DNA from: Actinophytocola sp044466355
GTDB lineage: Bacteria > Actinomycetota > Actinomycetes > Mycobacteriales > Pseudonocardiaceae
Assembly (NCBI RefSeq): GCF_044466355.1
Contig: NZ_JBITMQ010000001.1
Coordinates: forward strand, 930,001-994,000
Direction: 5' to 3'
Length of the DNA stretch: 64,000 bases
Positions 16,317 to 24,441 of the stretch are shown here, one piece after another. Position 1 is the first letter of the stretch, and every line of letters starts with the position of its first letter. The notes beneath the pieces were generated by a model. It was not told where the DNA came from, did not search any database, and saw only the letters and a program-made list of their open reading frames with translations. The translations under genes were made by a program, and so were the position numbers.

Positions 16317-17354
16317 TCAACGGCCCTGCCAGGCGGCGTGCAGCAGCGCGGTCACGTCCTCCGCCGTCACCGGCCGCGGGTTGCCCGGCGGCACCGCGGG
16401 CAGGACCGCCTCGACGGCCGACGGGATGTCGGACTCGGCGAAACCGAAGTCCCGCAACGCTTTCGGCGCCTCCAGCGAGTCAAGCAACGCCGGGAGCGGC
16501 CCGCCGACGGCGTCCGCGACGCGGCGGGCCGCCTCCGGTGCGGCGGGCCCGTTGAACGCCAGCACGTGCGGCAGCACCACCGCGTGCGTCGGCGCGTGCG
16601 GGAGCCCGAACATCCCGCCGAGCACGTGGCAGATCTTGTGGTGCAGGCCGGCGCCCGCGGACGCGAACGCCACGGCCGCGAGGTAGGCCGCGTACAGCGT
16701 GTGCTCGCGTCCGGTCAGCCCGGCCGGGTCGGCGACGACCATCGGCAGCCCGGTCCGCAGGGCGCGCATCCCCTCGACGGCGAGTGCCTGGTCGATCGGG
16801 TCGGTGCGGGGTGCCCACATCGAGTCGACGCAGTGCGCGAGCGCGTTCACCCCGGACGCGACGCTCATCGCCACCGGCAGCGACGTGGTGAGCTCCGCGT
16901 CGTACACGATCGCGCGCGGCAGCACGCGCGGGTCGGTGCCGGTCGTTTTGCGCGCGCCCTCGGTCAGGCCCCAGACGTCCGTCGCCTCCGAGCCCGCGTA
17001 CGTGGTCGGCACGGCCACGACCGGCAGACCGGTGGTGAGCGCGACCGCCTTCGCGAGCCCGGTCGCCGAACCGCCGCCGATGCTGACCAGCGCGTCGACG
17101 TCGTGCGCGGCGGCCGCCGACCGGGCCCGCTCGGCGACCTCGACCGGCACGTGCATGGCGACGTCGCGGTACCGCAGCACGACCGGCAGGCCCGCGGTGA
17201 TCCGGTCGGCCGCCGCCGTCGCGGACGCGGTCGTGATCACCATGGCCCTGGTGATGCCGAGGAGCGTGAACTCCGCCGACAGCGCGGTGGCCGCACCACC
17301 GGAACCGAACCGGACCCGCTGGGGCCGGGTCTCGTGCACGAACTGGATGCTCAT
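16317..17354 (-). CDS. maleylacetate reductase (Fe-type alcohol dehydrogenase family)
   Basis: 345 residues. The N-terminal RVRFGSGGA and the nucleotide site SIGGGSATGLAKAVAL, PTTYAGSE, and the late histidines GLHHKICHVLGGMFGLPHAPTHA match maleylacetate reductases. These reduce maleylacetate to 3-oxoadipate in chloroaromatic and resorcinol breakdown. No hydroxyquinol dioxygenase is next to it. A PcaB-like gene acting in the same 3-oxoadipate area lies 16 kb away, without operon linkage. Confidence 0.85.
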   Translation of the reverse strand: MSIQFVHETRPQRVRFGSGGAATALSAEFTLLGITRAMVITTASATAAADRITAGLPVVLRYRDVAMHVPVEVAERARSAAAAHDVDALVSIGGGSATGLAKAVALTTGLPVVAVPTTYAGSEATDVWGLTEGARKTTGTDPRVLPRAIVYDAELTTSLPVAMSVASGVNALAHCVDSMWAPRTDPIDQALAVEGMRALRTGLPMVVADPAGLTGREHTLYAAYLAAVAFASAGAGLHHKICHVLGGMFGLPHAPTHAVVLPHVLAFNGPAAPEAARRVADAVGGPLPALLDSLEAPKALRDFGFAESDIPSAVEAVLPAVPPGNPRPVTAEDVTALLHAAWQGR

Positions 17355-17373
17355 AGGCCGCCCAGTATGGGGC

Positions 17374-17868
17374 TCACGGTGTCTCGAACCGGGCGAGCCA
17401 CGTCGTGAGCAGGGCCTCGAGCGCCGCCGCGTCCTCGGGGGACAGCCCGTCGAGCAGGCGCCGCTCGTTGCGCATGTGCTCGGTGAACGCCTTGTCGATC
17501 AGCTCGCGGCCGGCCTGTGTGAGCGCGACGACCCGGCCGCGGCCGTCGGTGGTGCTGCGCCTGCGGGTGACCAGGCCGTCGCGTTCCAGGCGGTCGATGC
17601 GCTTGGTCATCGCGCCGGTCGTGACCATCGTGAACTGGGCCAGCTCTCCGGGTGCGCGCTCGAACGGCGGGCCCGCGCGGCGGAGCGTGGCGAGCACGTC
17701 GAAGTCGCCTTCGCCGAGGCCGAACCGCCGGTACACGACCAGGAGTTGGTCGGTGAGATGGTTCGCGAGCCGGTGCAGGCGGCCGATCACGCCCTGCGGG
17801 CTGACGTCGAGGTCGGGGCGTTCGCGCGCCCACTCGGCCTGGATGCGTGCGACGTGGTCGGGCGGCAT
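17374..17868 (-). CDS. MarR-family transcriptional regulator
   Basis: 164 residues. Winged-helix core VLATLRRAGPPFERAPGELAQ..TTGAMTKRIDRLERDGLVTRRRS followed by the basic wing GRGRVVALTQ is standard MarR. It is divergent from an EamA transporter across a 39-bp gap holding two palindromes, so it most likely represses both genes and responds to a compound the transporter exports. Confidence 0.92.
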   Translation of the reverse strand: MPPDHVARIQAEWARERPDLDVSPQGVIGRLHRLANHLTDQLLVVYRRFGLGEGDFDVLATLRRAGPPFERAPGELAQFTMVTTGAMTKRIDRLERDGLVTRRRSTTDGRGRVVALTQAGRELIDKAFTEHMRNERRLLDGLSPEDAAALEALLTTWLARFETP

Positions 17869-17881
17869 ACACGGATTGTAG

Positions 17882-17915
17882 CTTCCCGGGAAGGTACTAT
17901 AGCTTCCATGGAAGC
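17882..17915. promoter_or_regulatory. paired MarR operators overlapping the EamA start codon
   Basis: Two perfect palindromes, CTTCCCGGGAAG (17882-17893) and GCTTCCATGGAAGC (17902-17915), share the half-site TAGCTTCC and are centred 21 bp apart, two helical turns. The second contains the ATG of the transporter gene, so repressor binding would cover the start codon. Confidence 0.75.
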
Positions 17916-18837
17916 CAGTTTGCGATGGGTGGCGATCACCGCCGTCGCGCCGATCGCGTGGGGCTCCAACTACTACGTCACGCGCGAGTTCCTGCCCGCG
18001 GACTCGCCGCTGTACGGGGCGCTGCTGCGGGCGCTGCCTGCCGGGTTGGTGCTGCTCGCGGCGTGCCGCAGGCTGCCGTCAGGGTCGTGGTGGTGGCGGT
18101 CGCTGGTGCTCGGCACGCTGAACGTGGGTGCGTTCTTCGTGCTGATCTACCTGGCCGCCCAGCTGCTGCCGACGAGTGTCGCGTCGACGGTCATGGCGAC
18201 CTCGCCGGTCGTGATGATGCTGTTCGCGTGGCTGCTGCTGGCGGCCCCGCCCCGGTCCCGGCACCTCGCGGGCGCCGCGCTCGGCATCGCGGGCGTCGCC
18301 TTGATGCTGTTCACGGGCGCGGTGGCGACCGACGTCCGCGGCGTACTGGCGTCCGTGGCGGCGATGACCATGTCGTCCCTCGGGTACGTGCTGACGAAGA
18401 AGTGGAGCACGGACCTCCGCGCCGACGTCGGAGTGCTGTCCCTGACGTCGTGGCAGCTCGTGGCGGGCGGGCTCGTGCTGCTGCCGGTCGCGGTGGCGGT
18501 GGAGGGCGCGCCGCCCACGCTCGACGGCCCGGCCGTGCTCGGCTTCCTGTACGTGGCGGTGGTCGCGACCGCGCTCGCGTTCGCCGCGTGGTTCGGCGGC
18601 CTGCGCCACCTCGACGCGGGCACGGTCGGGCTCGTCGGCCTGCTGAACCCGGTGACGGGCGTGCTGCTCGGCACGGTGGTGGCCGGGGAGGTGCTGAGCC
18701 TGCGGCAGCTGTGCGGGCTGGCCCTCGTGCTGGCCGGCATCGCACTCGGCAGGCCGGTGCGTGCCCGGCCCGGCCCGGCCGCCGTCAGCCCGGTGTCTCC
18801 GGGAGCAACAGGCGGTCGAGCAGGTCCTGCAGCGTGA
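17908..18837 (+). CDS. EamA/DMT-family transporter
   Basis: 309 residues with ten hydrophobic segments in two EamA halves (PIAWGSNYYVTREFLP at the start, a second repeat from about residue 150). The ATG lies inside the MarR operator palindrome, with no clear ribosome site, so a very short leader or leaderless mRNA is likely. Probably a metabolite or drug exporter under the divergent MarR protein. The 3' end overlaps the convergent CBS gene by 53 bases. Confidence 0.9.
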   Translation: MEASLRWVAITAVAPIAWGSNYYVTREFLPADSPLYGALLRALPAGLVLLAACRRLPSGSWWWRSLVLGTLNVGAFFVLIYLAAQLLPTSVASTVMATSPVVMMLFAWLLLAAPPRSRHLAGAALGIAGVALMLFTGAVATDVRGVLASVAAMTMSSLGYVLTKKWSTDLRADVGVLSLTSWQLVAGGLVLLPVAVAVEGAPPTLDGPAVLGFLYVAVVATALAFAAWFGGLRHLDAGTVGLVGLLNPVTGVLLGTVVAGEVLSLRQLCGLALVLAGIALGRPVRARPGPAAVSPVSPGATGGRAGPAA

Positions 18838-19798
18838 CCAGCCCGGCGAGCCCGCTACCGTCCTCGACGAGGGCCAGGTGGTCGCGGGACTCGCGCATCG
18901 TGCTGAGCGCCGCGTACATCGGCGTGTCCGCGGACAGTGTGCGCACCGGGCGCATCAGGTCGGCGGCGGAGCCGTCCCGGCGGGTGACGGCGTCGCGGAC
19001 GTGGACGACACCCAGCGGTTGCCCGTGCGCGCGCACGACGAGCCGGAGGTGACCGGTCTCGTGCGCCACGCGGGCGATGTCGGCGGGACCGGCGTCCGGC
19101 GGCACCTCGGCCAGCTCCGTGATCGGCCGCATGATCGTCCTCAGTGGACGTACGTGCGCCTCGAGCGCCGCCGCGAGGCGTTCGTGCCGTGCCGCGTCCA
19201 GCGCGCCCGCCCTGGCCGAGTGGTCGAGCAGTTGGCGCAGGTCGTCCGGGCCGCGGCCTTCCGACATCTCGTCCACCGGCTCCACCCCGACGCGGCGCAG
19301 GCACCGGTTCGCGGCGCCGTTGAGCGCGACCAGCACCGGGCGGGTCAGCCACATGAAGCCGCGCATGGGGATCGCGAGCAGCGTCGCGGACCGCTCCGGG
19401 TGCGCGATGGCCCACGACTTGGGCGCCATCTCGCCGACTACCAGGTGCACGAACGTGACCACGATCAGCGAGAGCACGAACGCGATCACGTCCGCCGTCA
19501 CCTCGGGCAGGCCCCAGCCGGTGAACAGCGGCGTCATCAGGTGGTGCACGGCCGGTTTGGTGATGGCGCCGAGCGCGAGCGTGCACAGGGTGATCCCCAG
19601 CTGCGACCCGGCGAGCAGCAGCGACAGGTCACGGGCGCTGGCGAGCGCGGCCCGCGCGGCGACGCTCTTCTCCGCCGCCTCGGCCAGCCGGTGGCGCCGG
19701 GCGGCGACCAGCGCGAACTCGATGGCGACGAAGAACGCGCTCAGCACGACGATCCCGGCCGAGATCGTCAACGCGAGCCACGTGCTGAGACCGCTCAT
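18785..19798 (-). CDS. CNNM/CorC-type membrane protein with CBS domains (downstream paralogue)
   Basis: 337 residues from ATG 19798, which overlaps the upstream TGA. DUF21 (CNNM) membrane domain with four hydrophobic segments (FFVAIEFALVAARR, AGSQLGITLCTLALG, FVHLVVGEMAPKS), then a CBS pair (IMRPITELAEVP, ..VRDAV). It lacks the C-terminal CorC/HlyC domain seen in its neighbour. Members move or sense Mg2+ and other divalent cations. The two paralogues are co-translated and may form a heteromer. Confidence 0.85.
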   Translation of the reverse strand: MSGLSTWLALTISAGIVVLSAFFVAIEFALVAARRHRLAEAAEKSVAARAALASARDLSLLLAGSQLGITLCTLALGAITKPAVHHLMTPLFTGWGLPEVTADVIAFVLSLIVVTFVHLVVGEMAPKSWAIAHPERSATLLAIPMRGFMWLTRPVLVALNGAANRCLRRVGVEPVDEMSEGRGPDDLRQLLDHSARAGALDAARHERLAAALEAHVRPLRTIMRPITELAEVPPDAGPADIARVAHETGHLRLVVRAHGQPLGVVHVRDAVTRRDGSAADLMRPVRTLSADTPMYAALSTMRESRDHLALVEDGSGLAGLVTLQDLLDRLLLPETPG

Positions 19799-21126
19799 CG
19801 CGCCGCCTCCCCGAGCTTGATCGACACGGTCCCCGGCACCCGGCGGGCGATCGCGTCGACGGTGATCGTGACCGTCGGCCGGGGCGTGCCGGGCGGCTTG
19901 CGCAGCGTGATCTCGACCGTGTCGCCCAGGTCGGGCAGCCGTTGCAGCTCCGACATGACCAGCCCGGCGACCGTTTCGTAGTCGCCGTCGGGCAGGTCGT
20001 GGCCGATCAGGCGCTCGACCTCGTCGAGGTGGGTCGCGCCGGGCAGCGTCCACGTGCCGTCGCGCAGCGCGGGCGCGGGCGCGGCCTCGCGGTCGTGCTC
20101 GTCGGCGATCTCGCCGACCAGCTCCTCGGCGATGTCCTCGACGGTGATCACCCCGGCGAGGCCGCCGTACTCGTCGACGACGCACCCGAACTGCTCGTCC
20201 GCCTCCCGCAACCGGGCGAGGACCGCGGGCAGCGGCAGCGACTCGGGCACCATCACGGCGGGCCGGGCCACGTCGCGGACCGGCAGGTCGAGTTCGGTGA
20301 GCGCGAGCAGGTCGCGCAGGCGCACGATGCCGACGACGTCGTCCACGTCCGCGCCGAGGACCGGGAGCCGCGAGTGGGACGCGGCCATCACCTCGAGCGC
20401 GTCCGACACCGGCGCGCCGCCGTGCACCGTGGTGACCGACGTGCGCGGGATCATGGCGTGCTCGGCGGTCCGCTCGTGCAGGTCCAGGGTGCGGTCGAGC
20501 AGCGTGGACAGCTCGGCGGGCAGGTCGCCGCTGTCCCGGGACGCCGCGACGATGTGTTCGAGGTCGCGCGGGGTGGCCGCGTGCTCCACGTCGTGCACCG
20601 GTTCGATCCGTACCGCCTTGAGCAGCAGGTTCGACGCGTGGTCGAACAGCCGGATCAGCCACCCGAACACGGACAGGTACAGCGCGGTCGACCACGCGAG
20701 CCGCCGGGCGACCGGTTCCGGTCGAGCGATGGCGAGGTTCTTCGGGAACAGCTCACCGAACACCATCTGCACGACCGTGGAGAACAACAACGCGAACACG
20801 GTGCCCACGGCCACCCCGACCGCCTGCGGGACACCGACCCCGCCGAGCAGCTCACCGATGCCGGCGCCGACGAGCGGTTCCGCGACGTAGCCGACGAGCA
20901 GCCCGGTCACGGTGATGCCGAGCTGGGCGCCGGAGAGCATGAACGAGGTGCGCCGCGTGATCCCGAGCGCACGTTCGGCGCCCGCGTCGCCGTCGGCGGC
21001 ACGGGCCTTGAGCCGCGCCCGGTCGACGGCCATGTAGCCGAACTCCTGCGCGACGAAGTAGCCGGTGAGCACGGTCAGCGCGAACACGACCGCCATGCCG
21101 GCGAGAACCGTGAGGATGGTGATCAT
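19795..21126 (-). CDS. CNNM/CorC-type hemolysin-family protein with CBS pair and CorC_HlyC domain
   Basis: 443 residues. DUF21 membrane domain (FVAQEFGYMAVDRARLKARA, SGAQLGITVTGLLVGYVAEP, FGELFPKNLAIARPE), a CBS pair (AMIPRTSVTTVHG; RDLLALTELD..), then FGCVVDEYGGLAGVITVEDI and a C-terminal CorC_HlyC transporter-associated domain. It is the first gene of a two-gene operon. Divalent cation transport or homeostasis is the usual role in this family. Confidence 0.88.
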   Translation of the reverse strand: MITILTVLAGMAVVFALTVLTGYFVAQEFGYMAVDRARLKARAADGDAGAERALGITRRTSFMLSGAQLGITVTGLLVGYVAEPLVGAGIGELLGGVGVPQAVGVAVGTVFALLFSTVVQMVFGELFPKNLAIARPEPVARRLAWSTALYLSVFGWLIRLFDHASNLLLKAVRIEPVHDVEHAATPRDLEHIVAASRDSGDLPAELSTLLDRTLDLHERTAEHAMIPRTSVTTVHGGAPVSDALEVMAASHSRLPVLGADVDDVVGIVRLRDLLALTELDLPVRDVARPAVMVPESLPLPAVLARLREADEQFGCVVDEYGGLAGVITVEDIAEELVGEIADEHDREAAPAPALRDGTWTLPGATHLDEVERLIGHDLPDGDYETVAGLVMSELQRLPDLGDTVEITLRKPPGTPRPTVTITVDAIARRVPGTVSIKLGEAAR

Positions 21127-21163
21127 GCCGGGTGATCACCGGCGGCTGGGCTCGTCAGGGTGC

Positions 21164-21182
21164 GGTGTCCGATGTGGACACC
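21164..21182. other. hairpin upstream of the CNNM operon
   Basis: Perfect arms GGTGTCC and GGACACC with a 5-base loop, next to the palindrome GGTGATCACC at 21131-21140. They lie between the HAD gene stop and the CNNM operon start, on a shared transcription strand. A terminator or operator is possible. Confidence 0.4.
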
Positions 21183-21264
21183 GGTACTTCGGGACGGGTC
21201 CATGGTCCTCTCATGCTCGTCGGCGCGGATACCCGGTGAACGGTGACATGCCGCCGAAAGTTCC

Positions 21265-21837
21265 TCAACTCGGCAGGTTCCGCACGTCCACAGCGGACAT
21301 CCCGGCGGCTGCCGCGGCGGCCAGGCCGACAGGGGAGTCCTCGTAGACGAGGCACCGTCCGGGTGCCACCCCCAGCAAGGACGCGGCACGGAGGAAGGTG
21401 TCGGGTGCGGGCTTGCCACGGTCGACGTCGTCCCGCGTGACGATCGCGTCGAACACGCCCGTGAGCCCGACGGCGTCGAGCACGGCGGCGGTGACGGGGG
21501 CGGTGCTGCCCGTCGCCAGCGCCATGGGGGTGCGCCCGTGCGCCCGGCGGAGGATGGCGACGACGGGGGGCACGGGCCGGACGTCACGCACCCTGGCGAT
21601 GACCTGCCGGTCGCACTCGGTGAAGAGGTCGGCGTCGGTGACGGCGTCGTCGAGGTCGCCGTTGGCGCGCATGCGCCGCACCCGCTCGGCGAACGCGGAC
21701 CCGTCGGCGGCCATCGCGGTGCCCGTGGGGGTGATGCCGAAGGCGGCGACGGTGGCGACGAGCGCGGCCCGCCCGATCGTGGCCGTGTCGGCGAGCGTGC
21801 CGTCCAGGTCGAAGATCAAGGCCGCGGGATCGCGCAT
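21265..21837 (-). CDS. HAD-superfamily phosphatase (beta-phosphoglucomutase/phosphoglycolate-type)
   Basis: 190 residues. Motif I is FDLDGTLADT with the nucleophilic Asp; motif II is the Thr/Ser of ATGSTAP; motif III/IV is RGKPAPDTF...CLVYEDSPVGLAAAAAAGM. The cap domain is small and helical. It is probably a sugar-phosphate or phosphoglycolate phosphatase. It is divergent from thioredoxin. Confidence 0.88.
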   Translation of the reverse strand: MRDPAALIFDLDGTLADTATIGRAALVATVAAFGITPTGTAMAADGSAFAERVRRMRANGDLDDAVTDADLFTECDRQVIARVRDVRPVPPVVAILRRAHGRTPMALATGSTAPVTAAVLDAVGLTGVFDAIVTRDDVDRGKPAPDTFLRAASLLGVAPGRCLVYEDSPVGLAAAAAAGMSAVDVRNLPS

Positions 21838-21894
21838 ACCGTGAACCTAGCGCGACGGCTGACCAGCCCGGGAACGGGAACCCGGCCACGGCGG

Positions 21895-21920
21895 GGAATG
21901 AACCGGCCCGCGCGAACGCT
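21895..21920 (+). promoter_or_regulatory. possible SigR-type promoter for thioredoxin
   Basis: GGAAT (21895-21899), exactly 18 bases, then GCT (21918-21920). The disulphide-stress factor SigR recognises GGAAT-N18-GTT and is known to control thioredoxin genes in Streptomyces; the -10 triplet differs at one base. The small palindrome TGTAC-GAA-GTACA follows at 21920-21932. Confidence 0.4.
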
Positions 21921-21945
21921 GTACGAAGTACACGAAGGAGGAGCA

Positions 21946-22317
21946 GTGGCGACAGTCGAACTGACGAAGGACAACTTCGGCGACACCATCAGCGGTGAAG
22001 GCACGGTGCTCGTCGACTTCTGGGCGGCCTGGTGTGGCCCGTGCCGGATGTTCGCGCCGGTGTTCGAGGACGCCGCCGAGCAGAACCCGGACCTCACGTT
22101 CGGGAAGGTCGACACCGAGGCCGAGGTGGAGCTCGCGCAGGCGTTCGGCATCCAGTCGATCCCGACGCTGATGATCGTGCGGGACGGGGTCGTCGTGTAC
22201 GCGCAGCCGGGTGCCCTGCCCGCGCCGGCGCTGGCCGACCTGATCGGCAAGGTGCGCGACCTGGACATGGACGAGGTCCGTGAGAAGGTCCGCGCCGCCG
22301 AGGAGCGCAACGCCTGA
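21946..22317 (+). CDS. trxA: thioredoxin
   Basis: 123 residues from GTG 21946, behind a strong GAAGGAGGAG site. The active site WCGPC (Cys30, Cys33) and the cis-proline loop SIPTLM are intact. A cytoplasmic protein-disulphide reductase expected to work with thioredoxin reductase. A SigR-like promoter upstream would fit redox control. Confidence 0.95.
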   Translation: MATVELTKDNFGDTISGEGTVLVDFWAAWCGPCRMFAPVFEDAAEQNPDLTFGKVDTEAEVELAQAFGIQSIPTLMIVRDGVVVYAQPGALPAPALADLIGKVRDLDMDEVREKVRAAEERNA

Positions 22318-22359
22318 CCGTCGCTCTCCGTGAGGCGCGTTGGTATGGCCGAGTGATCA

Positions 22360-22398
22360 CCGACCCCACTGGTGGCGGATTGTCGCCATCGGGGTCGG
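22360..22398. terminator. GC-rich double-stem hairpin after trxA
   Basis: CCGACCCC (22360-22367) pairs with GGGGTCGG (22391-22398), enclosing a second stem TGGCG/CGCCA (22373-22388). It is followed by CTAGAAAGCTTT and then the start of the surface-protein gene. It is either the trxA terminator or a leader structure of the next gene. Confidence 0.5.
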
Positions 22399-22415
22399 GC
22401 TAGAAAGCTTTCCAC

Positions 22416-23522
22416 GTGCTCACCGGGAAGCAGCTCGTCGCGGCTGCCGCTGTGGTCGTCACCGCTTCGCTCGCCGCCGCGCCCCTCGCGGCCGCCGAGG
22501 TGCGGCTGGGGGTGGGCCACCAGACCTCGCCCGCCCAGCCGTACAAGGGCAACCCGGACGCCTCCGACTGGCTCGGGTCCTATGTGGTCGCGGGCAAGCA
22601 GGTCTGGTGCGTGCAGTTCGCGTACCTGGCCCCGGACAGCGACGAGCAGTACCGGCCCGGCGCGGCGCTGAAGACCAAGTGGGGCACCGACCTCGCGCCG
22701 GACGTGGCCGCCGACATCTCCTACCTGCTGCTGCGCCACGCCGACACCGAGGACGCCGACGAGGCCGCCGCGCTCGCGCACCTGCTGCACAGCTGGACCG
22801 CGGGCCCGCGGAACCCCGGCCAGCTCGACCCCGCCAACGACTTCCGGCACATCGCCTACGACGCGCCGTTCCACCTCGCGAAGCTGCCGCCGGCCGCACG
22901 CACGGCCGTGGACGCGCTCAAGGCCGACGCCGCCGCCAACCGCGGGCCGTGGACGGCGGCCGTCGCCGCGCCGGAGGAGCCGCAGACCATCGGCGCCGTC
23001 GCCGACTGGCCCATCACGGTGAAGAACGCGGCGGGCACCGGTGTCGCGGACGTCCCCGTGACCGTCGAAGCCACCGACGCCACCTTCACCGACGCGTCGG
23101 GCAAGCAGGTCACCTCCGGCACCGTCACCACCACGACCGAACCCCTCGCGCTCGCGGTCACCCCGACCGGCGCCGCGCCCCGGCTGGCCATCACCCTCGC
23201 GAGCCCCGCCGAGGTGCCGGTGGTGCAGCAGGCGGTGCAGGTCGACACACAGCGCATCGTCAGCACGGGTGGCGAGAAGGAACTGACCGCGAACGCCGAG
23301 ACCACCGCGACCCCGCCGCCCACGACCACCACGACCACGACGCCACAGCTGCCGAGCACCATCCCCGCGGGCGACTCGTCGGACATGCCCGTCGCCCAGG
23401 CCGCGGTCGAGCAGCGGATGTCCGGCGGCGGCTGGATCGTGCTCGTCGCGGTGGTGGTCGGCGCCGGCGTGCTCGTCCTGCACCTGGCCCGCCGCCGCGC
23501 GTCAGGCGAACACCAGGGCTGA
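22416..23522 (+). CDS. secreted, C-terminally anchored surface protein (thioester-domain-like)
   Basis: 368 residues, GTG start. Signal peptide about 1-27; an N-terminal domain with Cys65 in VWCVQFAYLAP, resembling thioester (TQXA-type) domains; an Ig-like stretch about 195-275; a Thr/Pro-rich stalk; then a C-terminal membrane helix and an Arg-rich tail. A loose LPSTIP sequence precedes the helix by ~35 residues, too far and too poor to be a convincing sortase signal. The glutamine expected for a thioester partner is not visible. The next gene encodes a sortase, so surface attachment is still likely. Confidence 0.7.
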   Translation: MLTGKQLVAAAAVVVTASLAAAPLAAAEVRLGVGHQTSPAQPYKGNPDASDWLGSYVVAGKQVWCVQFAYLAPDSDEQYRPGAALKTKWGTDLAPDVAADISYLLLRHADTEDADEAAALAHLLHSWTAGPRNPGQLDPANDFRHIAYDAPFHLAKLPPAARTAVDALKADAAANRGPWTAAVAAPEEPQTIGAVADWPITVKNAAGTGVADVPVTVEATDATFTDASGKQVTSGTVTTTTEPLALAVTPTGAAPRLAITLASPAEVPVVQQAVQVDTQRIVSTGGEKELTANAETTATPPPTTTTTTTPQLPSTIPAGDSSDMPVAQAAVEQRMSGGGWIVLVAVVVGAGVLVLHLARRRASGEHQG

Positions 23523-23524
23523 CC

Positions 23525-24367
23525 GTGCCGCCCGAGCCCGATCCCGCCTCACTCGACGCCGCGTCACGTGCGGTGCTGCTCGACGACGACCTCTGGCACG
23601 GCGCCCCACCGCAGCCCCGGCCCGCCTGGGCCGACGAGGAGGCCGCGGCCTGGGACGACTGGTCCCGGGAGGCGGTGCGTTCCCGCCCGGTCGTCATGCC
23701 GGTGGTGGCGATGGCCGCCGTGATCGCCGCCGTCAGCGCCGCCCTGACCGCCGCGCCGGGACCCGTCGTCGGCACGCCAACCGCCGTCGTGCACCCGGCA
23801 CCACCAGCGCGCAAGGCCATCGTCCCCGCCGAACCACCGGCCGCCATACCCGCGACCCCGGCCGCGGAGCCGCCGCCACCGCCGCGGACGACCCCGAAAC
23901 CGAAGCCGCCGCCGCCAGCGCCGCCGCGCGAGCAGGCTCCCGGCACGGTTCGCCTCGCCCAGGGCGGCACCGCCACGCTGGTGCGCGCGGACGTGGTCGA
24001 CGGGGTGCTCCCGGTCCCCGAGGGCGTGCGCGAGGCCACCTGGTGGGGTGCCGCCCTCGACGGCTCCTCGGGCGCGACCGTGCTCGCCGGGCACGTGAAC
24101 TGGAAGGGCGCGACCGGACCGTTCGCCGAGCTGTGGGAGTCCCGGGTCGGCGACGTGGTCACCGTCGTCGACCCGGCGGGCGCTGCCCACCGCTACCGGG
24201 TCAGCAGGCTGGTCACGGTGCACAAGGACCAGCTGCCCGCCCGTGCGCGGGAGCTGTTCGGCCAGGACGGCCCGCACCGGCTCGTGCTCGTCACGTGCGG
24301 TGGCCGCTGGGTCGGCGGCAGTGACGGCTACGAGGAGAACCGGGTCGTGATCGCGCAGCCGTTGTGA
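23525..24367 (+). CDS. class F-type sortase
   Basis: 280 residues, GTG start two bases after the surface-protein stop. One membrane segment (about 56-76), a Pro-rich linker (about 91-136), then the sortase barrel with His190 (LAGHVNW), Cys258 (LVTCGG) and Arg273 (ENRVVIA): the complete catalytic triad. Extracellular transpeptidase or hydrolase acting on surface proteins; the immediate upstream gene is the obvious partner. Confidence 0.88.
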   Translation: MPPEPDPASLDAASRAVLLDDDLWHGAPPQPRPAWADEEAAAWDDWSREAVRSRPVVMPVVAMAAVIAAVSAALTAAPGPVVGTPTAVVHPAPPARKAIVPAEPPAAIPATPAAEPPPPPRTTPKPKPPPPAPPREQAPGTVRLAQGGTATLVRADVVDGVLPVPEGVREATWWGAALDGSSGATVLAGHVNWKGATGPFAELWESRVGDVVTVVDPAGAAHRYRVSRLVTVHKDQLPARARELFGQDGPHRLVLVTCGGRWVGGSDGYEENRVVIAQPL

Positions 24368-24382
24368 CTTCTGGCGGTTCCG

Positions 24383-24421
24383 TCGGAGCGCTTCATGGAG
24401 TACAACGTGAGAGCGCTTCCA
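24383..24421. promoter_or_regulatory. two LacI-family operator-like sites (CebR-like)
   Basis: TGAGAGCGCTTCCA (24408-24421) matches the CebR-type operator TGGGAGCGCTCCCA at 12 of 14 positions. TCGGAGCGCTTCAT (24383-24396) matches at 10. Both sit within 60 bases of the beta-helix start and share the GAGCGCTTC core. No LacI-family gene is in the window, so control would come from a distant regulator responding to an oligosaccharide. Confidence 0.6.
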
Positions 24422-24441
24422 CGGCTGACAGGAAGAAAAGT

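Noticed and set aside
21223..21250. Sigma-B promoter (GGGTAT) on the minus strand before the CNNM operon
   Set aside because: The -10 matches but there is no GTTT-like -35 at 14-17 bases.
23345..23400. LPSTIP as a sortase signal in the surface protein
   Set aside because: It lacks the Gly of LPxTG and lies ~35 residues from the membrane helix, farther than in genuine sorting signals.
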